Under the pieces are notes generated by a model, which did no database searches, was not told where the DNA came from, and saw only the letters and a program-made list of their open reading frames with translations. Shown here piece by piece: positions 9,841 through 20,343 of a stretch of DNA of 64,000 nt (its first letter is position 1; each line of letters opens with the position of its first letter). Location of the stretch: positions 4,249,501 through 4,313,500 of the forward strand of contig CAHIKZ030001813.1 in NCBI GenBank assembly GCA_903632075.3, written 5' to 3'. The translations under genes and the position numbers were made by a program. This DNA is from Acanthosepion pharaonis (Eukaryota; Mollusca; Cephalopoda; Sepiida; Sepiidae).

Positions 9841-11560
9841 CTTCTTAGAGCATTTAAGAAAGCCCAAAATTAATTATATATAAAATGACTTGGACATGAT
9901 TTCAGTGAAGACATATGTAAATTGTAACAGAATTTAATAATAGGAACACGAAACTAGTTTATAAGAACAAATTGTATCAAAATCAAAGTAACAAGAAACA
10001 ACACACAATCAAATGTCGTTTGTAAGGCGACAAGATGAAACTACCAGGAATATAGTGATTGAATTGTCGCCAACAAGAACAGACGAGAAAAAAAAAGTAA
10101 ATGAAATGATTGGCCTGGAATGGAAATCCACAGAGAACCAAAGATTTGAATTGACTATCAGATTATTCTGCTTATTCCTTTGTCAGCTCGTACGTTACAC
10201 CTTGTCAATACTTCATAAATAATAAAATATTCCGTTTTGATCGCGAGGAATGACGGGAAAAAACATATCAGAGACGCTTTTTGGTTTCAATGAAAGAAAG
10301 AAAAACAATGACCTGCATTCATATTTCTGATTCTTATAGCAATATCTTGTTACATTTGTTAAGCTCAAATATCTAACGATACAATAAGGGAATTTTCATG
10401 TGTATTTTATAATCTTGGAAATTGCAAGGAACTTATGCAATCATTGACTTAGGAATTAAAATTCATCAAGTAGGAAAACCGTGAAATTTTCATGGTTATT
10501 TCTAGTGAAGATTAATAGTATAATGAGAGCTTGTTCTATAGAATATAAAGAATAATAAATCTCAAGAACTTACATATTCAAACATGTCACTCAATCGAGA
10601 CCAGGATCAAGTATAATGATCTTTAAGAAGGAAATATTTTTTTCAGATAGATAATGGAAAGAAACTGAAGGGATATGGAAAGCAGGAAAAACTAATGGTT
10701 TCCCAACTGGATCATGTCATAGAAAAAGATTAAAAAACAAACAAAAACTGCAGTATATGAAAGCGACGAGTATAACCATCGTTACAGAAGCTATTGAAAC
10801 AGTCAGAGTCTGGAAACCTTAGGAAAAACAGAAACCATTCAGATGACATCCTTAAGAATATGGCGAAAATAGAGAGTTACTGAGAGTAAAATTCAAATTG
10901 TTAATTTAAAGATATTTAAAGTCAAATAACTAATACTATAACAACTTTGTATTATAGTGAAATAGTTCAAAATACATTTCATTATGGCTTTAAAAACGGA
11001 TATTTTAAAATGTCTATATTAGTAAACGAGTTGGGATTGGTAATAGAGTACGTAGAGTGAAGCCGCTTGGCACACATTGCTTTTGAAATATGTCACGCAT
11101 ACACACTAAGTTATAAGGTTCTCGCTCACCTCCATTGTTTCTAGAAGTTCTTGGAAGGAAAGTGTTTAAAATGTCTTCGTCTGATCACATCAAAGAGGTT
11201 GCATCAGTAAACCATGGCTCGTGTAGCACTTTTTGACGAAGCATAATATTCCCCAGATCCGATAACCACTCATTTTCCAAGATCTCCTTTGTGAATTTTT
11301 CCTCTTCAAAAATCCAACTTATTTAAAAGGAACAAACTTTCAAAACGTCGAGGAAATCCAAGAGAATGTGACGAGGCAGATGCTCGCTATCTCCCAAAAA
11401 AGGATTTCTAGGAAACCTTCCATCAGTAGAAACGAAGCTGGATAAAGTGTATGGCTTTAGAAAGAGAATAATTCAAAGGAGATTAAATGTCAAATTGGTA
11501 TGTGTTGTAGATTTTTTTTATATAGCAGAAGAACTGACACTTTTTGATCAAACCTCGTAT
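9841..11560. other. No gene recognised; one dispersed repeat inside
   Basis: AT-rich. A 69-codon open frame at 10013-10222 starts MSFVRRQDETTRN and has no recognised domain. Its end overlaps the repeat listed separately at 10165-10310. Remaining sequence shows nothing. Confidence 0.4.
10165..10310 (+). repeat. Dispersed repeat shared with 23475-23620
   Basis: Shares 'CTGTCAATAC.TCATAAATAATA' , 'TATTCCGT.TTTTGAT' and 'AATGAAAGAAAG' in the same order and spacing with 23475-23620. No coding potential. Probably a decayed element of unknown class. Confidence 0.6.
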
Positions 11561-12273
11561 ACAAAGTAATATGCTTGTATATGTTAATATATATATATAT
11601 CTACAAAGTGATATGTTTGTATATGTTAATATATATATAAACAAAGTAATATGTTTGTATATGTTAATATATATATATATATACAAAGTAATATGTTTGT
11701 ATATGTTAATATATATATACAAAGTAATATGTTTGTATATGTCAATATATATATATATACAAAGTAATATGTTTGTATATGTTATATATATATACAAAGT
11801 AATATATTTTGTATATGTCAATATATATATATATACAAAGTGATATGTTTGTATATGTTAATATATATATACAAAGTAATATGTTTGTATATGTTAATAT
11901 ATATATACAAAGTAATATGTTTGTATATGTTAATATATATATATGCAAAGTAATGTTTGTATATGTTAATATATATATATACAAAGTAATATGTTTGTAT
12001 ATGTTAATATATATATATATATATAAAGTGATATGTTTGCATATGTTAATATATATATATACAAAGTAGTATGTTTGTATATGTTAATATATATATACAA
12101 AGTAATATGTTTGTATATGTTAATATATATATATATAAAGTGATATGTTTGTATATGTTAATATATATATACAAAAAGTAATATGTTTGTATATGTTAAT
12201 ATATATATATACAAAGTAATATGTTTGTATATGTTAATATATATATATATGCAAAGTAATATGTTTGTATATG

Positions 12274-12307
<34 letters not shown>

Positions 12308-12400
12308 AAGTAATATGTTTGTATATGTTAATATATATATATATATACAAAGTAATATGTTTGTATATGTTAATATATATATATATATATATACAAAGTG
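11560..12400. repeat. AT-rich minisatellite, about 34-50-bp unit, 21 copies
   Basis: Twenty-one tandem occurrences of 'ACAAAGTAATATGTTTGTAT' followed by 'ATGTTAATATAT' and a (TA)n of variable length. Unit length changes mostly with the (TA)n part. The conserved 30-bp portion is nearly invariant. Overlapping Tyr/Ile-rich open frames on both strands are artefacts of the repeat. Confidence 0.95.
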
Positions 12401-12478
12401 GGAAGAAGATCAAGGATAAACAAAATAAAATATTATTCAGAGATGAATCAAAAAAATATAAAATAAGGCTAACCAGTC

Positions 12479-12589
12479 ATGGCAACTTGCTCTTCAGAGC
12501 TCAATGGAGAACAAAACATATGTGAACAACGATTAAAAATGATGGAAATAAATAATACTACTACAGAATCAGTAATTCAGAACTTTACG
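12479..12589 (+). CDS. Candidate first coding exon of an unknown host gene
   Basis: An ATG in a fair context (AGTCATGG) opens 37 codons, MATCSSELNGEQ..., rich in polar residues (NNTTTES). It ends exactly at a canonical GTGAGT donor at 12590 in phase 0. The predicted peptide is hydrophilic and has no domain that I recognise. It is the only stretch in the window that looks like non-transposon coding sequence. It sits 80 bp after a minisatellite and 110 bp before a mariner remnant. No second exon is identified, so it could be chance. Confidence 0.3.
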
Positions 12590-12701
12590 GTGAGTAATAA
12601 TTTTTTTGTTGCTTATCCTTTTTATTGCTCTCCTTTTGTTTTAATATATTTGTGTATATTAATATATAATTTTAAAATGACCATTTTTTAAAGCAATAAT
12701 A

Positions 12702-13005
12702 CTGGGTGTCCTCCCAAAATTGACATAATTTAAAATGTAAATATCTGAGTAACTATATGTTCCAAAGGAAATTGAATAGGCTTGAACAATAAAATATTTA
12801 TTCATCAAAATTCGAACAAGATATTCAAAGGGATGTAGATTTTATAACAGATTTTACGAAACTTCATAAATGTTTAATATGCGCACCACCTGTGACACGG
12901 TACATGTCAAATCGGTAGTCCAACGCCCTCCAAACACCTTGTAGCATGTTTTGCATAACATTCTCCAGCGCCATTCACGTTTTAAAAGACTCCGTATAAA
13001 TTAAT
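12702..13005 (-). mobile_element. Tc1/mariner-like remnant with transposase C-terminus
   Basis: The left end reads TA then CTGGGTGTCCTCCC, a mariner-type terminus, at 12700-12715. On the minus strand 12974-12864 gives 37 residues, MALENVMQNML, then GVWRALDYRFDM, then GGAHIKHL and a stop. That is the C-terminal signature of IS630/mariner transposases (compare the element at 26383). The catalytic core and the other end are missing. Confidence 0.7.
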
Positions 13006-13011
13006 TTTATA

Positions 13012-13120
13012 CGGGGTGTCCCCAAATTAATTACGCCCACAAATTAATTTGTAACCACAAATTAATTAAACTTTATTTTAAAAAAATAAAATGCAAATGT
13101 TTTCATCAATGACTTTTAAA
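13012..13120 (+). mobile_element. Second mariner-type terminus
   Basis: TA followed by CGGGGTGTCCCCAAATTAAT at 13010-13031 looks like another mariner-type left end adjoining the previous remnant. 'CACAAATTAATT' then repeats twice. No matching right end was found. Confidence 0.4.
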
Positions 13121-13224
13121 CATAAATGGGCAGCTAGGCGTTGGGGTAAGTGTTAGTTAATTAGTCTGGATGAATATAAATTGCTTTTTTTAATGTCGTA
13201 TCTCTGCATAGACTCGTTACAGAA

Positions 13225-13560
13225 TTGTTTTTCTTTATTATTTGTGAATTATCAAAACTTCTTGTTTAAGATAACTGAGTGGTTTTCTGTTGTTTTCTCA
13301 AGGTTTTTGAATTCAGAGTAGTCCTTGTCCTAGAATGGCTGACAGCCAAGGCATAGTCTAATCTACACTACTATTTAACCTATAGCTGCTAAGAGAATAG
13401 ATGAATTCATGCCATTTCCAAGAGAATTAATGCGGAAATGATACATCAGAATAAACCAGAATTTGAACTCAGCTCGTCGATTTCACTATCCGCACCGGTT
13501 ACACTAGCCACACATACGCCTATTAGTAGTAAGTTCGATCCTCACTATGTGCCTCATACT
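13225..13560 (-). mobile_element. tRNA-type SINE
   Basis: On the minus strand the head has 'GGCTAGTGTAACCGGTGCGG' and 'GAGCTGAGTTCAAATTCTGG' (A- and B-box-like). A body follows with the 'CTATTTAACC', 'CCAAGGC' and 'TTCAGAGT' words shared by other copies, and then a tail. Confidence 0.65.
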
Positions 13561-14230
13561 TGTGACATTTAGCTAAACTTAATAAATGATAACTTTTGAT
13601 ATGTAGTTACCGTTAATATTTTTAGCTGTTAACCCTCTTGTACTTTTGTGTTTACTTTAAAGTACTATTGACTTGAATATCTCAAAATTACTGATTTATG
13701 TTTATTTCTAAAATGTTATTTAGATATTTAAATTATAATAATAATAAAAAATATTTTAGTTCATTTTATGAGTATAAAACTAATACAAATAATCACGTCT
13801 TACCTATCGTTGTGATGTAAGATTGTTTTTTTAAAAAGCAATTATGTTTAACTGATTGAATCTAAAATAATTTTCTAGAACTCCTACGGCAAAACCATTT
13901 GCAAGAATGTTTTTCAGTTTTATTTGAATAAGATTCAGTAATTTAGATTGTTCCTAGATTCAATGGAAATTCCCCCACAGTTTTATTTTTTAGAATCTCT
14001 ATTAAGATATAGAGTTACTTATATGGATTTTTTGCCAAGTTCTACACATCTTTTCACACTGAGCAATTGTTTGCGGTGTCTGAATAATTCTCATAGTTTT
14101 TAAACAGTGTAAGTAACAAATAAAACAAGATGCTAAAGATCTGCTAAAGAAAGCAAAAACATGTCAGTAAAATCTCGATTTAATGTCCCTTGATTTAAGC
14201 AATATCGAACATATTTTGAGTGATTGATTC
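13561..14230. other. No gene recognised
   Basis: AT-rich, no repeats or open frames of note. Confidence 0.5.
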
Positions 14231-14231
14231 G

Positions 14232-14640
14232 TTTTCTACTGCTTATCAACATTTGGAAGGAAAGCCAGAAATATTTTGAGATTGAATTTTTCTTTTTTAG
14301 ATAATAATGATTTAGTGATACCACTCTTACTAATTACTTGGGGAAGAGCTGATTTAAAACTTTTTCCAAGAGTATTTGAGCCTAAGTGAATATAACGAAT
14401 CCAACTGGAATTGGAACTCGGCTCTCCTATTAACAATTCCGAATCATTATCCATTACACCATCCGCATATCCAAGCTTACAGCACCTTGTATTCACAAGA
14501 AGTCACCCATCTAGATATTGACCATGTTCGATGTTGCTTAACTCTGGTGTTTCAACGCTATATGGCAGTAAACCCAATATCGAACTTAGGGAACCAAATA
14601 TGACCCACATAGGTTATAAGGAACTGACTTTTTAATCTTA
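14232..14640 (-). mobile_element. Composite 5S rRNA / tRNA SINE (copy)
   Basis: Read on the minus strand: a 5S rRNA-like head (about 14572-14475) with 'GTTAAGCAACATCGAACATGG', 'TAGATGGGTGAC' and 'GGTGCTGTAAGC'. A tRNA-like unit follows (about 14470-14385) with 'GGTGTAATGGATAATG' and 'GAGCCGAGTTCCAATTCC'. A tail follows with 'ATCATTATTATC' and 'AAAATATTTCTGGCTTTCC'. The same order recurs at 18760, 43491 and 61902. Both head units carry internal Pol III promoter elements in their parent genes. Confidence 0.8.
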
Positions 14641-14842
14641 CGGAACAAAGTTAGGTAAATGCTAGTACAAGTCATATATCGAGTCCGTGTTAAGTTACTA
14701 AATATAAGCAAAGTACGCATCAAAACTGATGGGATTATTTACGTATGAAACTTTGGATATGTTCTAATATTCAGCTATGAGTACATGTAAATTACAGCGC
14801 AGTCAGTCCGTCAATCAGTTAGTCAGTTAAGTGCCATACGTC

Positions 14843-15240
14843 ATGCATTTTTGGGTGATCATGTCTCTCATGACTAGGCAGATGATTTTCTTGCAGTAGG
14901 TTGAAGTAGACCGGTTGACAACCAAGACTATAGGACTACGGTTAAACTGTGTGAGAGTAGTAGGTAGGGTTTCTCGACCAGACCGTTGAAGGAGAATACC
15001 TCTCCCCAACCCACCTGTGCCAAGCGACCATCAGGCAGTTGCCAGCCCGAGGCCAACGGTTTTACCAGTGGGCGAAGGAACTTCTGAAAGGAGGAACGGG
15101 ATAAACAGAACATCGCCGGTGCAAAAGTAACCGGTAAGCTATTGCACTATTTTGCCTTGAATGTCACCTTGAACCACAATTATCGAGGGGAGTGGTGACC
15201 ACAGGTGCAAAATGCGCTGAATAAATGATGATGATTTACG
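14843..15240 (-). mobile_element. SINE tail joined to a GC-rich segment
   Basis: On the minus strand 15000-14843 carries the SINE 3' tail words 'CCGGTCTACTTCAACCTACTGC' and 'ATCTGCC..GTCATGAG', as in the copies at 35272 and 63140. The adjoining 14990-15235 is unusually GC-rich, has no copy elsewhere here and ends in ATGATGATG. It may be a different SINE head or an unrelated insert. Confidence 0.5.
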
Positions 15241-16035
15241 CAACGTTGATAATTTGTGTGCTGACTGTCTTGAAACTTGCCTTTTATTTACAAAATGAAG
15301 GATTTATCGGATTTAAGGAACAATCGAATTTAGAAAATACACATTCCCTTCAGTTAGTTTTGCATATCGATATCTGTTGTTTGGGACTGAAACCTCATAT
15401 GCTTTTCCCTATTGACAAAACACTAATATTAATCTAAAATGAGGCAGAGAATACATGTAATATTCGAGAAGAGATATTTTATTCTATTAATCTCCAATGG
15501 TAATGTGTATTATATAAATATATTGCTATTACAATGCACCGACTAGATGATATAAATAGTGGTAACAATGATTTTAGTGTAAAAAACGTCTTTATTTTAA
15601 GCTTTTACGAGGTTAAAACTTACTTGAAAGAAAAATACTTCAATTTCGTGCCTATCTACATAAGAATACAGTCACTCTTTGTTTTTGATTAATTCAGGAA
15701 AAAATGATGATGTTTTAGCTGAAGATGAATTAAAAAAGAAGAACTGGTTGTAAATATAATGTTAGTAAGTGGACATTGTTATCAACATTAAAGAAATTGT
15801 TTTAAAACATTGTGATTAGATTTTCCGAAACTCAAAAATGGACACATAAATTATTAATGGGGAGCATAAATTAATGTAATATGATATTCAGAGAAAGATA
15901 GAAAGTCAACAGAATTTGGAGTAGATGGACAGAAATATGCAGAATATAAATGGATATAAAGTGGCGCGTTATTTTCAAAGAGGATATAAAGGAATTATCA
16001 GCAAAAGGGTTATAGATGAATTACAGAGAAAAACG
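15241..16035. other. No gene recognised
   Basis: AT-rich. A 70-codon open frame at 15225-15437 starts with a hydrophobic segment but matches nothing I know. Confidence 0.4.
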
Positions 16036-16057
16036 GGGGACAGGCAGAAAGGACTGA

Positions 16058-16060
16058 GAC

Positions 16061-16098
<38 letters not shown>

Positions 16099-16130
16099 GT
16101 AGGTCGATAGATAGATAGTTAGATAGAAAA
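16058..16130. repeat. (GATA)n microsatellite
   Basis: About eleven ATAG/GATA units from 16058, then GGTAGGTCGATAG and further GATAG units. It grades directly into the purine-rich minisatellite that follows. Confidence 0.95.
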
Positions 16131-16800
16131 GACTGATAATTTAAAAAGAATGAGTGACAAACAGGTAGAAAAGAATGAGAGATAAGCATTGATAGGAAAG
16201 GATGAAATTGATAGCCAAAAAAAAACCGATATTAATAGAGAGGGGATACTGAGATTGATAGAAAGACAAGTAGAAAAGACTGAAATTGATTGATAGAAAG
16301 ACAGAGAGAAAAGCCTGAGATTGATAGCGAGAGAACTGATAGAAAGACAGCTAGAAAAGACTGATATTGATAGAGGAAGGATTGGTAGAAATACAGGTAG
16401 AAAAGATTGACATTGATTGCGAGGGGATTGATAGAAAGACAGCTAGAAAAGACTGAGATTTATAGAGAGAGATTGGTAGAAAACAGGTAGAAAAGACTGA
16501 GATTTATAGAGGGAAGATTGGTAGAAAAGACTGGGATATATAGAGAGAAGATTGGTAGAAAACAGGTAGAAAAGACTGAGATTTATAGAGAGAAGATTGG
16601 TAGAAAAGACTGGGATATATAGAGAGAAGATTGGTAGAAAACAGGTAGAAAAGACTGAGATTGTTAGAGAGAAGAGACCGAGATTAATAGAAAATATGGA
16701 AGAAAAGGATGAGATTGAGAGACGGTAGAAAAGATAGGAATGATTAGACAGGTAGAAAAATGAAATTGATAGGCAAAAATGAAAATAAAAATGCAGATCG
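16131..16800. repeat. Purine-rich minisatellite derived from (GATA)n
   Basis: Imperfect tandem units combining 'AGATTGATAGA', 'GAAAGACAGGTAGAAAAGAC' and 'AGATTGGTAGAAAACAGG'. Within 16470-16670 a higher-order unit of about 100 bp is duplicated. The plus strand is nearly all purine, so a Ser/Leu/Phe-rich minus-strand open frame (16443-16808) is an artefact. Confidence 0.9.
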
Positions 16801-17420
16801 ATGGACATAAAAATGTGGATATCCGTTTAAAGAGAAAAACTGAGAAAGCGCAAACACTGAAAATAAAAGAAAAAAACGTCTAGTAAAAACATAAAAGACT
16901 ATAAATATAGAAATGTTTGAAGGCGAAAGAGGAGAGACGAAATGGAAAGAAAGAAGAAACGAAAAGGTCTGAATTAATGAAACATTGTGAAAAGAAAATA
17001 GAAGTCAAAAGAAGGATGCTTAAGACTGTAAGACGATAGAACACTATAACAATATGTGGGAAAAATGAAAGGTATAACGAGTAGAAGAGACAGTGAGTAA
17101 AATGTCGGTAGAAAAAGAGATGTAGAGAACGAAAGAAGAATAGAATAAAAGTGTATGAAGAAATAACGTGCTTAGCAAACCCCGGTGAAACGTAGAAGAA
17201 AACAGAAAATGAAATAGAGTAATTGAAAAGCAGAAAATGACGGAGAAGATAAAATAGGCATATGCAAAGTAAGGAAGTGATATGAAAAGAAAAAAAAACG
17301 AAGTTGAGATTGAAGAAAAGAGGTTAGAGAGGCGTATAGAAGGCCAAAGGACATGTTTAAATTGAAATGGAGTGGAAAGTACAGGCTATACGCATCATTC
17401 AACGTACAAGTAGCAGACTA
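16801..17420. repeat. Purine-rich (A/G) low-complexity tract
   Basis: The plus strand remains strongly purine-rich without a clear repeat unit. It links the arrays at 16131 and 17700 compositionally. No credible gene. Confidence 0.7.
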
Positions 17421-17695
17421 AACTAAAAGTGACTTAATGACTGTCTGAAGTGTTTGGAAGAAGCAGATGAGCGGAATATCTCGCAAATTATTTGCAAGTA
17501 ACCATTTTGATAATAAGTTATGTGATTTATTTTAGGTGTACAAATCTCCTGCGGTACAAAAATTCCAGTTTCAGAAAGCAGAAAGTATGGCGATACAAAA
17601 TAGATGATTAATTAAATATTATTTCACACAGACACAGGAGCAATGAAACATTTCCAGTCCGACCCATTTCTCAAAATCTGTATTAATATAAAGAC
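17421..17695. other. No gene recognised
   Basis: Ordinary AT-rich spacer between two arrays of the same minisatellite. Confidence 0.4.
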
Positions 17696-17888
17696 CGGTA
17701 AAAAAACTTAGATTGATAGAGAGAGGAGACTGAGATTGATAAAAAGACAGGTAGAAAAGAGTGAGATTTATAGAAAGACTGGTAGCAAAGACTGAGATTG
17801 ATAGAGATAGAAGTCTGAGTTTGATAGAGAGAAGAGACTGAAATTGATAGAAAGACAGATAGAAAAGACCGAGATTGATAGAGTGAGG
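17696..17888. repeat. Second array of the GATA-derived minisatellite
   Basis: Five to six units of the same 'AGATTGATAGAAAGACAGGTAGAAAAGAC' type seen at 16131, separated from it by about 0.9 kb. It ends abruptly at a tRNA-like segment. Confidence 0.85.
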
Positions 17889-17889
17889 T

Positions 17890-17945
17890 AACTGAATTCT
17901 TTGCCTATTTGGATGCAGGTTCGACTCCTGCCGGAGAGAGCATAT
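17890..17945 (+). mobile_element. tRNA T-arm-like relic
   Basis: 'GCAGG TTCGACT CCTGC' at about 17918 forms a perfect 5-bp T-arm with a seven-base loop, followed by GGAGAGAGC. I cannot draw a full cloverleaf upstream because the minisatellite intrudes. It is probably a SINE head or tRNA pseudogene, not a working tRNA. Confidence 0.4.
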
Positions 17946-18324
17946 TTTTCTTTAATAAGATTTCTCAATATTCAGGCCTACATATTTCCAACAACTGTCT
18001 CTGTTTATTAGTTAAATCTTTTTCTTTGTCTAATTCTTAAAGTTATTCTCTTCTTCTTCAATTCAAACACACAATGTTAGAGGTTCAGCCGTAATAGTAA
18101 TAAAGGAACCGAATCCATTGTGTCTTTTCCAGGCTAACATGCGCTATTAGAAAGGTGTCCTCTTGTGGCTATAAAGACAGTTTTTAAAATTTTCTTGTTG
18201 AAAGTGGTTGGTGCGGAAGAGTATTCAGAAAAAATTCTAAAAAAAATAAGAAATCTGCATTTTTTTTATTGATATCAAACTGGAAGTATTTTATATACAC
18301 CTCTGTTTATAAAATTAATGAGAG

Positions 18325-18325
<1 letters not shown>
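17946..18325. other. No gene recognised
   Basis: AT-rich, nothing identifiable. Confidence 0.45.

Positions 18326-18388
<63 letters not shown>
18326..18388. repeat. (TA)n microsatellite
   Basis: About 30 uninterrupted TA units. Confidence 0.98.
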
Positions 18389-18392
<4 letters not shown>

Positions 18393-18479
18393 ATTTGTGT
18401 CAAAGATTTTTTATCTCATTTCCTTACAGGTTACAGGCGATTAGTGCTTTCCAAAGATTTCTTTTTTTTTATTATCTGT

Positions 18480-18755
18480 GAATTGGAATGACCCCTTGGG
18501 AAAGACAGTGGGGTGATATCTCATAAATTTTTTCACTGTTTTGAATTCAAAATTATACTTCTTCTAGGCTGGCTGCTAGCCATAATTAGAGAATTGATTC
18601 TACACTGCAATTTTACCCATACATGGTGGAATGGGTAGAATAGATGAATTCATGACTTATCTAAAAGTATTATTGAGAAAGTGAACGCAATATACGATGA
18701 ACGAATTTGAACTCGGCTCCCCAATAAAGCGTCACGCTATCTTCATTGATCGAAT
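18480..18755 (-). mobile_element. tRNA-type SINE
   Basis: On the minus strand, 'GAGCCGAGTTCAAATTCG' (B-box-like) near 18710 is followed by the body with 'CTATTCTACCC..CACC', 'GGCTAGCAGCCAGCC' and the tail. It lies back-to-back with the composite SINE at 18760. Confidence 0.6.
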
Positions 18756-18759
18756 GAGT

Positions 18760-19145
18760 TTTTTCTTGTACATATCAAACTTTTCCAGGTTGTTTAAAGC
18801 CAGAAAATATTTTTAGATTGTAAAATTTTTTTTTAGAGATAGTAATGATTTTTAGATACAAATCCTATTAATTAAGTCATACGAAGAGAAAAGGTCGATT
18901 CATAACATTTCAAGGGTATTTGCATTTAAGTGAATATAATGAACCCCACAAGAATTGAACTTGGCTATCTGATTTCCAATTCCGAGCCGTTATCCATTAC
19001 ACCAGCCACACGTCCATGCTTATAGCACCTGGTATGCCGAAGAGGTCACCCATCTAAGTACTCACCAGGATCGACATTGCTTAACTTTGGTGATCGTACG
19101 AGAACAGGCGTTTCAACGTGATATGGCCTTAATCCTACGCTATCT
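18760..19145 (-). mobile_element. Composite 5S rRNA / tRNA SINE (copy)
   Basis: Minus strand: 5S-like head (19133-19020) with 'GGCCATATCACGTTGAAACG', 'GTTCTCGTACGATCACCAAAG', 'TTAAGCAATGTCGATCC' and 'TAGATGGGTGACCTC'. A tRNA-like unit follows (19015-18925) with 'GGTGTAATGGATAACGGCTC' and 'CCAAGTTCAATTCTTG'. The tail at 18880-18765 has 'AATCATTACTATCTC' and 'AAATATTTTCTGGCTTTAAA'. This head is the closest to a complete 5S sequence in the window. Confidence 0.85.
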
Positions 19146-19510
19146 TCACACCCATCTTGAAAGAGCAAAAATATTAAACATCTGCTAATTGTAAATCCAT
19201 TAAATTTTCATCTGAAAGATAAAATTATCTCGATTCGTTTAGGTTGTTGAATGAAAGGTCTTGCTCATAAAGTGATTGCTTTTTCTTTTCGTGTCGCTCT
19301 ATACACCGGGAATTTCAAAGAGCTTTAAAATGATCATTGTCGTGAAAACACGTCCAGCATATCGTATACAAAGCATTTTGTATTCTGTAAAATATTTCTC
19401 ATTAGAAATACACGAAGATCATCGTTCTGAGTTTATAAAAGCATACATACACATGCACACAGTGAGGATGGCTCATATTTTCGTCCTTTGTCACATGTAA
19501 GCTACGCTTG
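19146..19510. other. No gene recognised
   Basis: AT-rich with a 74-codon open frame (19276-19500) lacking motifs. Confidence 0.4.
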
Positions 19511-19511
19511 G

Positions 19512-19514
<3 letters not shown>

Positions 19515-19576
<62 letters not shown>
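19515..19576. repeat. (TA)n microsatellite bordering a recent repeat
   Basis: About 30 TA units that directly abut the repeat at 19577. The same junction, inverted, occurs at 48403. Confidence 0.97.
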
Positions 19577-19578
<2 letters not shown>

Positions 19579-19748
19579 GTTTGTGTGTGTGAGTGTGAAT
19601 TTGTTTACTACTCTCTCCATTACATTGGGTCGATGCGATGCATTTACTATGAAAGGTCGCCAAACTAGAAGCTGGTTATCTTTCAGAGAAGATAGCACAC
19701 ATTTTTTTATGGTAGTCAAGATAAATTACTTTTGTAATATAGAGAGAA
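19577..19748 (+). repeat. Recent dispersed repeat, near-identical to 48233-48403
   Basis: About 172 bp starting GGGTTTGTGTGTGTGAGTGT. Its reverse complement at 48233-48403 differs only in a run of T/A. Both copies have a (TA)n tract against the GGGTTTG end and lose similarity just past 'AATATAGAGAGAA'. The minus strand is open in both copies (VLSSLKDNQLLVWRP...), but the frame runs into (TA)n, so a protein is doubtful. Confidence 0.9.
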
Positions 19749-19914
19749 TTGTTGGCATAGTTTTTAGGTAGAGTGTGTGGCTGTTGGGTGTAAGATTTGA
19801 GATTTGTGTTGAAACGCCAAATCGCAAGCAACTCATTTTTGAAAAACAGTTTCAGGCTTAGATCTTAATAAACCAAGTTATAACCAATTAGATCAATCTT
19901 CTACCCACCCTCTC

Positions 19915-19969
<55 letters not shown>

Positions 19970-20205
19970 AAGTCACGTGTTCATCTAAACGGCCAAGACC
20001 GCCAGTTTCTTACGTGCAGTAATCAGGCGGTAAACTAGCTGTCGTAGCTGGTGACGCTATCATATCAAATATAATGTTCTGCCATTTTGGTATTGAGCAC
20101 TTTTGTTTTGGAAGTGGGAACGAGTAGGAATTGAAAAAAACATCGCTAAGAGCTACAAAGATAGGAAACTGTGAAGAAAACATAATAGCTCACACCTAGT
20201 GGGAC
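19749..20205. other. No gene; (TA)n at 19917-19966
   Basis: Contains a 25-unit (TA)n tract at 19917-19966. The rest shows no recognisable feature. Confidence 0.5.
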
Positions 20206-20208
20206 GCG

Positions 20209-20286
20209 AGAAAATAGTATTGCTATCCGGAGTATTTGCCTTGTTATATAACAAGGCAAATACTCCGGATAGCAATACTATTTTCT
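20209..20286. repeat. Perfect 78-bp palindrome
   Basis: Two 39-base arms with no spacer, centred between 20247 and 20248 (TTAT|ATAA). The arms are 'AGAAAATAGTATTGCTATCC' plus 'GGAGTATTTGCCTTGTTAT' and their exact reverse complement. No mismatch was found. Confidence 0.97.
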
Positions 20287-20343
20287 ATTTCTAAGAGCTG
20301 GAGCCAGCAAAAATGCAAGCATTGGACCAATCAGTTTCTTTTG

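Noticed and set aside
11483..12525. Several Tyr/Ile-rich open frames on both strands
   Set aside because: They are translations of the minisatellite and its (TA)n parts, not genes.
16443..16808. 121-codon Ser/Leu/Phe-rich minus-strand open frame
   Set aside because: It lies wholly in the purine-rich minisatellite. Absence of stops follows from composition.
17890..17945. Functional tRNA gene
   Set aside because: Only the T-arm is convincing. The D and anticodon arms are replaced by minisatellite sequence.
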